Shown in pieces: positions 43,991-51,554 of a stretch of DNA of 64,000 bases (position 1 is the stretch's first letter; the number at the start of each line of letters is the position of its first letter). The notes below the pieces were generated by a model that did no database searches, was not told where the DNA came from, and saw only the letters and a program-made list of their open reading frames with translations. The DNA lies in contig CAWIQY010000015.1 in the NCBI GenBank assembly GCA_963838375.1, positions 992,001 through 1,056,000 on the forward strand, given 5' to 3'. A program made the position numbers and the translations under genes. Source of the stretch: DVED01 sp963838375 (lineage in GTDB: Bacteria; Cyanobacteriota; Cyanobacteriia; Cyanobacteriales; Geitlerinemataceae).

Positions 43991-44749
43991 CTATAGATCG
44001 TTCAGTTCCTTCCGCAGCCGATCGAGTTCCGCATCCACCACATCGTTGGATTGAGTTTTGGTCGCTTCCAATTGCGGTTGAGACACAGACCCCCCTGTCA
44101 GTTGCGCTTTTAGCGCCATCAGTTCGTCATCTACATCGCCGCCTGCTTCCAACGCAGTAAACTGACTCTCGAGATCGGCACCTGCGAGCTCTCCCGCCGC
44201 CTGGGAACGGGCTTCAAATTGGAGAACCTTCTCTTCCATCCGATCGAAGGCTGCCATACTGCTATTGGTATTGAGAGAACCAATGGTATTTTGCAGTTTC
44301 TCTTGCGCTTTTGCCGATTGCATCCGCGCCTTGAGCATATTTTTCTTGGTCTTGGCTTCGGAAATTTTACTTTCGAGTTGGATTAAGTTGCGCTTGAGTG
44401 TCTCCACTTGTCCGACTTGCGGGTCCAACTGAGCCTTAATCATGGCTGCCGTTTCCGCGTGGGTTTTCTTGCGGACTAAGGCTTCCCGAGCCAGGTTTTC
44501 ATCGCCTTTTTGCAAAGCGAGTTGGGCGCGTTGCTGCCACTGATTGGCTTGAGATTGCGCTTGGTTGTATTGCTGCTCGCTGCGTTTTTGGGTGGCAATG
44601 GCTCCAGCGACGGCTTGGCGCAGTTGCACCAAGTCTTCCTGCATATCCATAATCGACTGCTCCAGAATTTTTTCTGGATCTTCAGCCTTGCTGACGACAT
44701 CGTTGAGATTGGCTCTGACGACTCGGCCAATGCGATCGAATAATCCCAT
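43991..44749 (-). CDS. vipp1: Vipp1 / PspA-IM30 family membrane-remodelling protein
   Basis: The 252-residue coiled-coil protein begins MGLFDRIGRVVRANLNDVVS, with the membrane-binding amphipathic helix and the conserved EDPEKILEQSIMDMQEDL. Long helices to about 220 and a C-terminal extension (DVVDAELDRLRKELNDL) distinguish Vipp1 from PspA. It forms ESCRT-III-like polymers needed for thylakoid biogenesis and maintenance. The gene stands alone with its own terminator. Confidence 0.93.
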   Translation of the reverse strand: MGLFDRIGRVVRANLNDVVSKAEDPEKILEQSIMDMQEDLVQLRQAVAGAIATQKRSEQQYNQAQSQANQWQQRAQLALQKGDENLAREALVRKKTHAETAAMIKAQLDPQVGQVETLKRNLIQLESKISEAKTKKNMLKARMQSAKAQEKLQNTIGSLNTNSSMAAFDRMEEKVLQFEARSQAAGELAGADLESQFTALEAGGDVDDELMALKAQLTGGSVSQPQLEATKTQSNDVVDAELDRLRKELNDL

Positions 44750-45335
44750 AACTCTATTATTCCTTATCTTTCCAGGTGGGGTGTACGAGGTCGGGCTGTT
44801 TCGTTTCCGGTACGGGCAATCCCCCTGTGGTTGCCCCGATCTCTAAAATGTCCGGGGTCGGCACGGGGGCACGACCTCTACAAAACCCTCGTTTTTCGGA
44901 GAATGAAACAGCCCTGGGTTGTACGAGGGGGCTTGAAGGAGGGCAGAGCAACTCTACTTCGGGTATGAATCTCGCGAGCGAGAGAACAGTATCTGGAAAC
45001 CCGTCGGACGCGGGAGCGCTCAAACCCTATTCTCTAGTTTAATTGTCTATTGGGAACCCGTGAGTCAAACCCGTGAGTTCATCGCCAAAACCCTCGATGC
45101 AGTTATGTCTAGTTTAGCCAGTCTCGCGATCGTGTGGCGGCAGTCTGACCCGTATTGGGTGTATCAGTCTTATCAAAGAGGATTGATTGTTTATTTTTAG
45201 TCGCTTGGCAGAGTTCCTAGTGCGGGGATTCCCCTGGTGGTTGTTGTCGATCGCTTGACAACTCATACTCATTATGAGTAAGCTGGATAAATAAAACTCA
45301 TAACGACTACGATATAAATCCCAGGAGCCAAACTT
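44750..45335. other. Intergenic region between vipp1 and the Prx-Grx gene
   Basis: Holds a GGGCAATCCCCCTGTGGTTGCCCC copy of the dispersed hairpin (44816-44840 area), then GTCGGCACGGGGGCACGACC. A GTG-started 46-codon frame (45060-45200; VSQTREFIAKTLDAVMSSLA) ends TAG without recognised homology; it may be a small protein but is not called separately. The Prx-Grx promoter and operator follow. Confidence 0.4.
45266..45280 (+). promoter_or_regulatory. Palindromic operator candidate upstream of the Prx-Grx gene
   Basis: TACTCATTATGAGTA is a perfect 15-bp palindrome. It lies six bases after a TTGACA hexamer (45255-45260) and 55 bp before the peroxiredoxin ATG, where a repressor would cover the promoter. 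An extra ACTCAT half-site lies at 45261-45266. A peroxide regulator is a natural guess, but the site is not a clear PerR or OxyR box. Confidence 0.45.
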
Positions 45336-46067
45336 ATGTTGCCCAACCGCAAAGGACAGCGAGTTCCCAACGCCACATTCCGTACCCGTAAAGGTGACGA
45401 ATGGGTGGATGTCACCACCGACGAGCTATTTGCCGGAAAAACCGTCATCGTCTTTTCCCTCCCCGGAGCATTTACCCCCACCTGCTCCTCCACTCACCTT
45501 CCTGGATACAACGAATTAGCGGCTGTTTTCAAAGAAAATGGGGTAGACAGCATTATTTGTATCTCAGTTAACGATACCTTCGTCATGAACGAATGGGCAA
45601 AAGACCAAGAAGCCGAAAACGTCATCCTCATTCCCGACGGTAACGGTCAGTTTACAGAAGGCATGGGAATGCTGGTGGATAAATCCGACTTGGGATTTGG
45701 CAAACGGTCTTGGCGCTATTCCATGCTCGTCAAAGATGGCATCATCGAGAAAATGTTTATCGAACCAGAAGTTCCCGGCGACCCCTTCGAGGTCTCCGAT
45801 GCCGAGACGATGCTGCGTTACCTCAACCCCAACGCGACGAAACCCAAGTTAGTATCGTTGTTCACCAAAGTCGGTTGTCCCTTCTGCGCCCGTGCCAAAG
45901 CCCTGCTCCAAGAACGGGGGATGGATTACGAAGAAATCGTCCTCGGGAAAGAGATTACCACACGATCGTTACAAGCGGTGACAGGAGCGACATCCGTTCC
46001 CCAAGTCTTCATCAACGGGACGCGCATCGGGGGCTCGGACGATCTCGCGGCTTACTTGGGCGCTTAG
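45336..46067 (+). CDS. Peroxiredoxin 5-glutaredoxin fusion
   Basis: Residues 1-165 are a Prx5-type peroxiredoxin with the peroxidatic cysteine in PGAFTPTCSSTH (C50), and 170-243 a glutaredoxin with CPFC (C181-C184) and SVPQVFINGTRIGGSDDL for glutathione binding. The fusion lets glutathione reduce the peroxidase directly, giving GSH-dependent removal of H2O2 and alkyl hydroperoxides. The length (243) matches known hybrids. CCCAGGAG at 45322-45329 is a fair ribosome binding site. A palindromic operator candidate lies upstream. Confidence 0.95.
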   Translation: MLPNRKGQRVPNATFRTRKGDEWVDVTTDELFAGKTVIVFSLPGAFTPTCSSTHLPGYNELAAVFKENGVDSIICISVNDTFVMNEWAKDQEAENVILIPDGNGQFTEGMGMLVDKSDLGFGKRSWRYSMLVKDGIIEKMFIEPEVPGDPFEVSDAETMLRYLNPNATKPKLVSLFTKVGCPFCARAKALLQERGMDYEEIVLGKEITTRSLQAVTGATSVPQVFINGTRIGGSDDLAAYLGA

Positions 46068-46089
46068 ACAGGGGCGCTTAGACAAAACT

Positions 46090-46165
46090 TAGGGGCGAAG
46101 CATTGGTACGGGAAATGTCATATATGAACTGACAATACTGATGCAAGTGTTTCGCCCTAACTGGC
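46090..46165. repeat. GGGGCGAAGCATT inverted repeat, copy 1
   Basis: TTAGGGGCGAAGCATTGG on the left and GTGTTTCGCCCTAA on the right are inverted and similar, with about 45 bases between. A related copy is at 48109-48176, and half copies include CCAATGCTTCGCC at 4420-4432. It lies between the Prx-Grx gene and the DUF433 gene. Confidence 0.55.
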
Positions 46166-46262
46166 GTGCGGTTTTCATCGCTATTTTTGAGTTAAGTTGA
46201 TGTTATAATTACTGCGTCAGGCTGTAGGGATAAAACTTCATCCGCCACCGGCAACGAATGTC

Positions 46263-46478
46263 ATGCAAAATGTAAATATTTTTGACGTTATCGAACGTCA
46301 TCCCAGCAAAGTGAGTGGTGCGTGGGTATTTCGGGGAACGCGCATACCGATCGCCGCTTTGTTCGAGAATCTTAAAGATGGCGTATCTGTTGACCCGTTT
46401 CTCGAATGGTTTCCAGGCGTGACTCGCTTTAAAGTGGAAGTGTTGATCGATCGCCCGATCGCTTCATACATTTTATAA
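46263..46478 (+). CDS. DUF433 family protein (orphan antitoxin-like)
   Basis: A 71-residue protein with the DUF433 pattern: VIERHPSKVSGAWVFRGTRI, ALFENLKDGVSVDPFLEWFP and GVTRFKVEVLI. DUF433 proteins are small HTH-like proteins often paired with a DUF5615 PIN-like toxin. The usual C-terminal residues seem replaced by DRPIASYIL, and no toxin gene follows, so it is probably an orphan with a slightly altered end. Confidence 0.75.
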   Translation: MQNVNIFDVIERHPSKVSGAWVFRGTRIPIAALFENLKDGVSVDPFLEWFPGVTRFKVEVLIDRPIASYIL

Positions 46479-46589
46479 TAATCAAACGAACATTTTTTAG
46501 GTTCATTCATACAATTCTAGATAAATTAACAACGTGAAAAACACTTTATAATAATTTTGTAACGATCGCTCCTCCCCCAAAATTCCCCG

Positions 46590-48065
46590 ATGCTAGCCCA
46601 ACAAACCCAACGCGACTGGAAACGAATCGCCCGAGAACTCGAAGCCGTCCTGGGCAAAGATGGCGTTGTTCGCCGCAAAGAAGAACTCCTCACCTACGAA
46701 TGCGACGGATTGACCAGCTATCGGCAACGTCCGGCGCTGGTGGTATTGCCTCGGACGACAGAACAAGTCGCGGCAGTTGTCAAAATTTGCGATCGCTTTT
46801 CTGTCCCCTGGGTTGCCCGAGGCGCGGGAACGGGACTCTCTGGCGGCGCATTACCCGTAGAAGATTGCCTCCTCATCGTCACCGCATTGATGAAGAAAAT
46901 CCTGCGCGTAGACCTAGAAAATCAGCGAGTGGTCGTCCAACCCGGCGTGATTAACAATTGGGTGACGCAAGCCGTCAGCGGGGCGGGATTCTACTACGCA
47001 CCCGACCCCTCCAGCCAAATTATATGCTCCGTTGGCGGCAACGTTGCCGAAAATTCCGGCGGCGTCCACTGCCTCAAATACGGCGTCACCACCAACCACG
47101 TTCTCGGACTCAAACTCGTCATCCCCAGCGGGGAAATCGTCGATGTCGGCGGCGAATTGCCAGAAATGCCGGGATACGACCTCACCGGACTCTTTGTCGG
47201 TTCTGAAGGCACATTAGGGGTGGCTACGGAAATTACTCTGAAAATCCTCAAAGTCCCCGAAGCGATTTGCGTTCTCCTTGCCGATTTTAACAGCATCGAA
47301 GCCGCTGGGGCAGCGGTTGCCGACATCACCCAAGCGGGTATCGTTCCCGGCGGCATGGAGATGATGGACAACCTCAGCATCAACGCCGTGGAAGATGTGG
47401 TGGCAACGGGATGCTATCCCCGCGATGCTGTGGCAATTTTGCTGGTGGAATTGGACGGTTTGGCGGTGGAAGTAGACGCCAACAAACAACAAGTTGCCGA
47501 ACTCTGTCGGAAAAATGGCGCCCGCAGCATCACCACCGCCAACGACCCCCAAACCCGCTTGAAACTGTGGAAAGGTCGCAAAGCAGCCTTTGCCGCAGCC
47601 GGGCACGTCAGTCCGGATTATTACGTCCAAGATGGGGTGATTCCTCGCACCCAACTGGCGGCAGTCTTGGGGGAAATTGAAGCCCTCAGCCAGCGCAGTG
47701 GGTATCGCATTGCTAACGTTTTTCACGCCGGAGATGGCAACTTGCATCCGCTGATTTTGTATGATAATTCCGTGCCTGGAGCGTTAGAAGAAGTGGAGGA
47801 AGTTGGGGGCGAAATCCTCAAACTCTGTGTCAAAGCTGGAGGGACGATTTCTGGAGAACATGGAATTGGGGCGGATAAGCGCTGCTATATGCCGGATATG
47901 TTTTCTGACGCGGATTTGGAAACCATGAGTTGGGTTCGCGATGCCTGGAATCCGAAAGGGTTGGCAAATCCGGGGAAAATCTTTCCTACGCCGAAGACTT
48001 GCGGGGAAGCGGCAAGGGCGAAAAACGAGATGGCAAAGCGGGTGGAAGGAGTGGATTTGTTTTAA
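46590..48065 (+). CDS. glcD: Glycolate oxidase/dehydrogenase subunit GlcD (FAD-linked)
   Basis: The 491-residue FAD-linked oxidase oxidises 2-hydroxy acids; in cyanobacteria GlcD-type enzymes oxidise photorespiratory glycolate. FAD-binding motifs are WVARGAGTGLSGGALPVEDC and GLFVGSEGTLGVATEITLKI; the C-terminal FAD-oxidase domain has IANVFHAGDGNLHPLILYD and GGTISGEHGIGADKR with the metal/substrate histidines. The length is normal. glcE and glcF are not adjacent, and relatives oxidise D-lactate, so the substrate is inferred. Confidence 0.9.
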   Translation: MLAQQTQRDWKRIARELEAVLGKDGVVRRKEELLTYECDGLTSYRQRPALVVLPRTTEQVAAVVKICDRFSVPWVARGAGTGLSGGALPVEDCLLIVTALMKKILRVDLENQRVVVQPGVINNWVTQAVSGAGFYYAPDPSSQIICSVGGNVAENSGGVHCLKYGVTTNHVLGLKLVIPSGEIVDVGGELPEMPGYDLTGLFVGSEGTLGVATEITLKILKVPEAICVLLADFNSIEAAGAAVADITQAGIVPGGMEMMDNLSINAVEDVVATGCYPRDAVAILLVELDGLAVEVDANKQQVAELCRKNGARSITTANDPQTRLKLWKGRKAAFAAAGHVSPDYYVQDGVIPRTQLAAVLGEIEALSQRSGYRIANVFHAGDGNLHPLILYDNSVPGALEEVEEVGGEILKLCVKAGGTISGEHGIGADKRCYMPDMFSDADLETMSWVRDAWNPKGLANPGKIFPTPKTCGEAARAKNEMAKRVEGVDLF

Positions 48066-48108
48066 GTAGGGTGTGCCACCGGAACGAAACGCACCATTTC
48101 CCGGATAT

Positions 48109-48176
48109 AGGGCGAAGCATTTGCACAAAATTTGTCGTTTCGGGGAAAAGATGGTCGAGTAAATGCTTCGCCCCTA
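48109..48176. repeat. GGGGCGAAGCATTT inverted repeat, copy 2
   Basis: ATAGGGCGAAGCATTTGC and AAATGCTTCGCCCCTAC are inverted arms around about 35 bases. The right arm runs directly into the truncated antitoxin frame at 48163. Confidence 0.6.
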
Positions 48177-48354
48177 CAAATATTTACGATTCAAACTGCC
48201 GCCGGACGATAACGCAATTCGGCGAATGCGAGGCTTGTTAAAAACAGACCAGCCAGCACCCAAAGATGAAGAAGTGGCTGCAATGTTAGAAAAGCGACGG
48301 ACAGAGAAATACAGCGGTTTTCGCAGCTATGAGGTACATAAAATTTTGGGTTGA
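48163..48354 (+). pseudogene. Antitoxin-like C-terminal fragment trapped between repeats
   Basis: The frame contains RFKLPPDDNAIRRMRGLLKT and APKDEEVAAMLEKRRTEKY. This matches my recollection of the C-terminal tail of small cyanobacterial antitoxins encoded before PIN toxins. Its first codons come from the right arm of the GCGAAGC repeat, and its last (SGFRSYEVHKILG) from the 26-bp AGCGGTTTTCGCAGCT repeat. So both ends of the original gene were replaced and no toxin follows. The identification of the family is tentative. Confidence 0.45.
48311..48336 (+). repeat. 26-bp dispersed repeat, copy 2
   Basis: ACAGCGGTTTTCGCAGCT then ATGAGGTA, 25 of 26 identical to 39181-39206. Here it replaces the 3' end of the antitoxin fragment. 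Confidence 0.6.
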
Positions 48355-48359
48355 TGTAG

Positions 48360-48378
48360 GGGCGAATGGCATTCGCCC
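48360..48378. repeat. Perfect 19-bp palindrome
   Basis: GGGCGAATG-G-CATTCGCCC lies immediately before the second MITE-like copy. Confidence 0.7.
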
Positions 48379-48380
48379 TT

Positions 48381-48480
48381 CTAGTGCAGGGTGGCAGGAA
48401 TGGTTAGACAGTAAAATGGGGTAGAAGTTTAAAGTTTCAGGGCTTTGACAAAGTTGGCAAGGCTGGGTAGTTATTCCTGC
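48381..48480. repeat. MITE-like element, copy B
   Basis: CTAGTGCAGGGTGGCAGGAA followed by TGGTTAGACAG, and AGGGCTTTGACAAAGTTGG followed by GGGTAGTTATTCCTGC. The ends match copy A at 9063-9177 closely while the centre differs and is about 15 bp shorter. Terminal inverted repeats GCAGGAATGGTTAGACAG / GCAGGAATAACTACCCAG agree at most positions. Confidence 0.6.
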
Positions 48481-48553
48481 TATTCTCCACTAAATGTACC
48501 GCATAATACCGGGAACCGCTGTATCTTCAGTGAGAGTTTTAATTGACACCAAT

Positions 48554-48970
48554 TCATTCAATCCACCGATCGATCTTCCCTTGAATGGGATCGAATACGA
48601 TCGTCCTTACTTGAGCCTCATTTAAACTATTTCGCAGTGACTCCTCTTGTAAAAACCTTCGATAATTTTGGATGGGAACTGCTAAATATAAATTTCGATA
48701 TCCCTCTCTCCGTTTGAGAATATCTCGATCGTTTAAAAATTTCACCAGCGCCAATTGATACTTCAAAACACTGGTAGCTCTAACAAAACTTTTCACGGAA
48801 ACCGCAATTTTTCGAGTCTCCTGGGAAACTTCGCTACATTTTTCGGCTGCCAAATCGATCGATAACTCCGGTTCAGCTCCATCTAAGACGAGCGGATCGT
48901 GAGTAATCTTCCAGCCCTCTTTCTCAAGTGCGACTTTCAATACATCGTGGAATACATCTTTTGCCGTCAT
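48554..48970 (-). CDS. XisH family protein, orphan
   Basis: The 138-residue protein matches XisH: MTAKDVFHDVLKVALEKEGW, DLAAEKCSEVSQETRKIAVS with VKSFV (a PD-(D/E)XK-like D...E-x-K), YLAVPIQNYRRFLQEES, and VFDPIQGKIDRWIE at the end. XisH was named as a factor for fdxN-element excision but is widespread in cyanobacteria lacking that element, probably as an endonuclease-fold protein paired with XisI. Here xisI is missing downstream; the broken xisI copy is at 12498. Confidence 0.85.
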   Translation of the reverse strand: MTAKDVFHDVLKVALEKEGWKITHDPLVLDGAEPELSIDLAAEKCSEVSQETRKIAVSVKSFVRATSVLKYQLALVKFLNDRDILKRREGYRNLYLAVPIQNYRRFLQEESLRNSLNEAQVRTIVFDPIQGKIDRWIE

Positions 48971-49423
48971 TGAAAAAAAACGGGGTATAGCAGTCAGCCG
49001 TCAGCTATCCGCTAACACCTTGCTATTTGTTTGTCGCTTTTGGCGGTGTCAAGCACGTCTCTGCGTAGTGCTACAACCCCCTCAAATTAAGATTATAGCA
49101 GTCACCCGATCGGGATTTGGCAAATGCACGGGCTCGTTCGCTCTATCTGAACTCTGCCTTAATTTCATGTCGCGAAGCCTCAAATTCATCGCACATCGGT
49201 TTTTAACTGAGATCGGTCGCAATTATATTGAGAATAGCATCATTTAATGAACGAGTTTAAGGCGTTTCAGAAATGTGTTATACTAAGTCGGAGGCGAAGC
49301 TATAAGTACTTATAGTACAGTAATCAAAAAAACAGGTGTCTTCCATCCCTATCGATAGTTCCAGTTGCCTTGACACAATGATAGAGATTCGCTTCAATCT
49401 CGGTCTTCAGGCGAGAGACCTGA
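48971..49423. other. Intergenic region with a dispersed repeat
   Basis: No convincing gene. A diverged copy of the GAGAAT...GAACGAGTTTA repeat is at 49229-49285 (copy 1 at 28689). A frame at 49020-49247 has no recognisable features. Confidence 0.4.
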
Positions 49424-49786
49424 CTATGCTTGACTAAGTTCGATCGTGTTGCCGTCGGGATCTTGGGTAAAAAGTGCGGCACGTCCGGAAGCGCTGATTT
49501 GAATCGGGCAGCCGTGCGCCAGAAGTTGTTGTTTTGCTGCCTGCAAATCTGCCACAGAGAAGGCGAGATGGGCATTGCGACCCCATTTTTGCCGATCGTG
49601 CAATTCGGTGCGGGCGGTGGCTCCAGCAATCAGGTGTATTTGATATTCTCCCACTTGATACCACGCACCGGGAAAGTTCAATACCCGATCGAGTTTCGGT
49701 AGTCCCAGCACAGTGCCATAGAACTGTTCGGCTTGGGCTAAATCCGACACTCGTACGGCACTGTGGAGGAATTGCGAGATCTGCAT
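49424..49786 (-). CDS. VOC/glyoxalase family protein
   Basis: A 120-residue protein with one pair of beta-alpha-beta-beta-beta modules: FLHSAVRVSDLAQAEQFYGT, LPKLDRVLNFPGAWYQVGEY, HLAFSVADLQAAKQQLLAHG and FTQDPDGNTIELSQ. Putative metal ligands are the N-terminal His, the central HLAF His and the final Glu. It could be a dioxygenase, lyase or resistance-type protein. The substrate cannot be told from sequence. Confidence 0.88.
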   Translation of the reverse strand: MQISQFLHSAVRVSDLAQAEQFYGTVLGLPKLDRVLNFPGAWYQVGEYQIHLIAGATARTELHDRQKWGRNAHLAFSVADLQAAKQQLLAHGCPIQISASGRAALFTQDPDGNTIELSQA

Positions 49787-49830
49787 CGTGGTTGGTCTAT
49801 TGCTCGTCGGTCATCGAGTAGCTTTCGTCT

Positions 49831-50526
49831 CTAGCGATCTTTTTTGATTTGGTCTTGAATGGCATCGAGATCGATATAGCGATCGGCAACGTCAATCGAA
49901 CTATCGCTGGTCATCGATCGTAAACTGACCACTTCGACACGCGCGCCTTGGTAGCTGACGGCATTGACAGCATAAGCCAAATCTCCATCCCCACTGACCA
50001 ACACGGCAGTATCGTAAGAACCCACCAGTTTAATCATATCGATGGCGATTTCCACATCCAAATTGGCTTTTTTCGATCCATCGGGAAATTGGGTGAGATT
50101 TTTGGTAATCACGCGATAGCCGTTGCGCCGCATCCAGAGTAAGAAATTGTGTTGTTTCTCGTTGTTAGGATCGACCCCAGTATAAAAGAAGGCTCGCAAC
50201 AGTCGAGATCCAGAGGTTAAGCGCCGAAGCAGTTTGGTATAGTCGATCTCGATACCCAATTGTATCGCAGCGTAAAACAAATTCGATCCATCAATAAAAA
50301 TTGCCACCCGACCGCGATTTGAAAGATCGACCGCAGAAAGATTATCCCAATAAATGGGATAGGGATCGAGAGAATCGCCATGCATATCGTATTGCTTCAA
50401 CTCTCGGGCGTAGCTATTATCATTAGAATTAACTTCAGAAGACATCCGTTCTTTAATTCCTAATAATGATTTTCTGGGTTTAACGAGAGTTAGATTTTCT
50501 TTTGCCGGTCTATAGTGTTCTCTCAT
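49831..50526 (-). CDS. LabA-like NYN domain protein
   Basis: The 231-residue protein has a NYN (PIN-like) domain from about residue 70: RVAIFIDGSNLFYAAIQLGI, RAFFYTGVDPNNEKQHNFLL, KKANLDVEIAIDMIKLV and YDTAVLVSGDGDLAYAVNAV, with the conserved acidic residues of RNase-fold NYN proteins. LabA in Synechococcus acts in negative feedback from the KaiC clock. Here the relationship is at family level, so a clock role is inferred. The N-terminus is uncertain; ATG 50445 (MSSEVNSNDN) is a good alternative start. Confidence 0.8.
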   Translation of the reverse strand: MREHYRPAKENLTLVKPRKSLLGIKERMSSEVNSNDNSYARELKQYDMHGDSLDPYPIYWDNLSAVDLSNRGRVAIFIDGSNLFYAAIQLGIEIDYTKLLRRLTSGSRLLRAFFYTGVDPNNEKQHNFLLWMRRNGYRVITKNLTQFPDGSKKANLDVEIAIDMIKLVGSYDTAVLVSGDGDLAYAVNAVSYQGARVEVVSLRSMTSDSSIDVADRYIDLDAIQDQIKKDR

Positions 50527-51554
50527 TTTTCCTTCAGCCTTTTTTCAATGAATGGGCAATCTAAAGACACTGTTCCAGCAATACAATTTATTGTCCGAGT
50601 CGAGCGACTATATGCATGCTAAAAAAAGTCTATTTAACGTTAACTTTTAAGGGCTTAGCCTCCGACAAGCTCCACAATATTACAGAGGAAATATTATCTA
50701 AATGCGTGGAAGAGAGCGGCGCAAAAGCTTAACAATTTTTATAGGATCGATCGCGAATTTTAAATCTCGATCGGACACTTTTGCACCAGACTCAAACTTC
50801 CAGACCCATGGTGACGATCGTGTTTACTCCGGGTCACTGTACTCTGTTCTGCTGTAAGTCGATCGATTCCCACCACTCAAAATCTTGTTAATCCTAGGGT
50901 TGAGGACGATCGACCGCCGTATTTCAATCGAACTTCTTCTCTGAAACCTGTAGGAACAGACCTAGCCACCGACTGCTCGATCGATCCTTCACCACCTTGC
51001 TTTTCTCCTCAATTTGCCGGGTAAAAATTAAATCTCGAGATTCATCGAGAGTATCTAAAAATACAAAGGAGTCAGCTCGGCGTGTAAATCTATGAATTTA
51101 ATATAGCAGCTTTTAATGTAAATGAGATCGAGGGGAGGTTATATCTTAAACTTTTTTTCCATTCATCGAAAATAAAATTTAGGGGTAATATTACCCTACA
51201 TATAATTTTATAACAAACTCTTCATATGATTTCGTTATCGCTTTTGATATCGCAATCCGATTGAAATCCTCAGCCGTGTTACTGCCAAGAGATTGGTACT
51301 GTTGAGGATAAACACCGATTTAGAGCGCATCTCGATTCCCAAATAGAGGTCTTCATTCAATTCTCCCAAATACGAGTTACCCGTGGAGGTGCGGCGGCAG
51401 ATGCGCGAACGCGGAGACCTCACCGGGGAAACACTAGACGCGGAATAGTTGGAACGGATGCGACGTAACGACAGCCAGCAGTTGCCGAGGTCGATTTTAG
51501 AGATGAATCGGTCATTTCCACAAAAAAATGACCGATTAAAGAGAACAAATTCGA
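50527..51554. other. Kilobase intergenic region upstream of pnp's 3' end
   Basis: No convincing protein gene. It contains GGGTAATATTACCC (51183-51196, a perfect 14-bp palindrome). A minus-strand frame (51235-51423) ends LNSTNLLAVTRLRISIGLRY and could be the tail of a lost gene. A plus-strand stretch, RQMRERGDLTGETLDAE then LERMRRNDSQQLP, is interrupted by TAG near 51440. Both look like debris. A hairpin follows at 51506-51537. Confidence 0.4.
51506..51537 (-). terminator. Hairpin downstream of pnp
   Basis: AATCGGTCATTT (51506-51517) and AAATGACCGATT (51526-51537) are perfect arms around 8 bases, 17 bp beyond the pnp stop. A T-run after the stem is missing, so it may act as a terminator or as an mRNA 3'-end stabilising hairpin. 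Confidence 0.55.

Noticed and set aside
50527..51554. tRNA or structured RNA in the kilobase gap
   Set aside because: No cloverleaf or GTTCRANYC-type T-loop was found by eye; only short palindromes are present.
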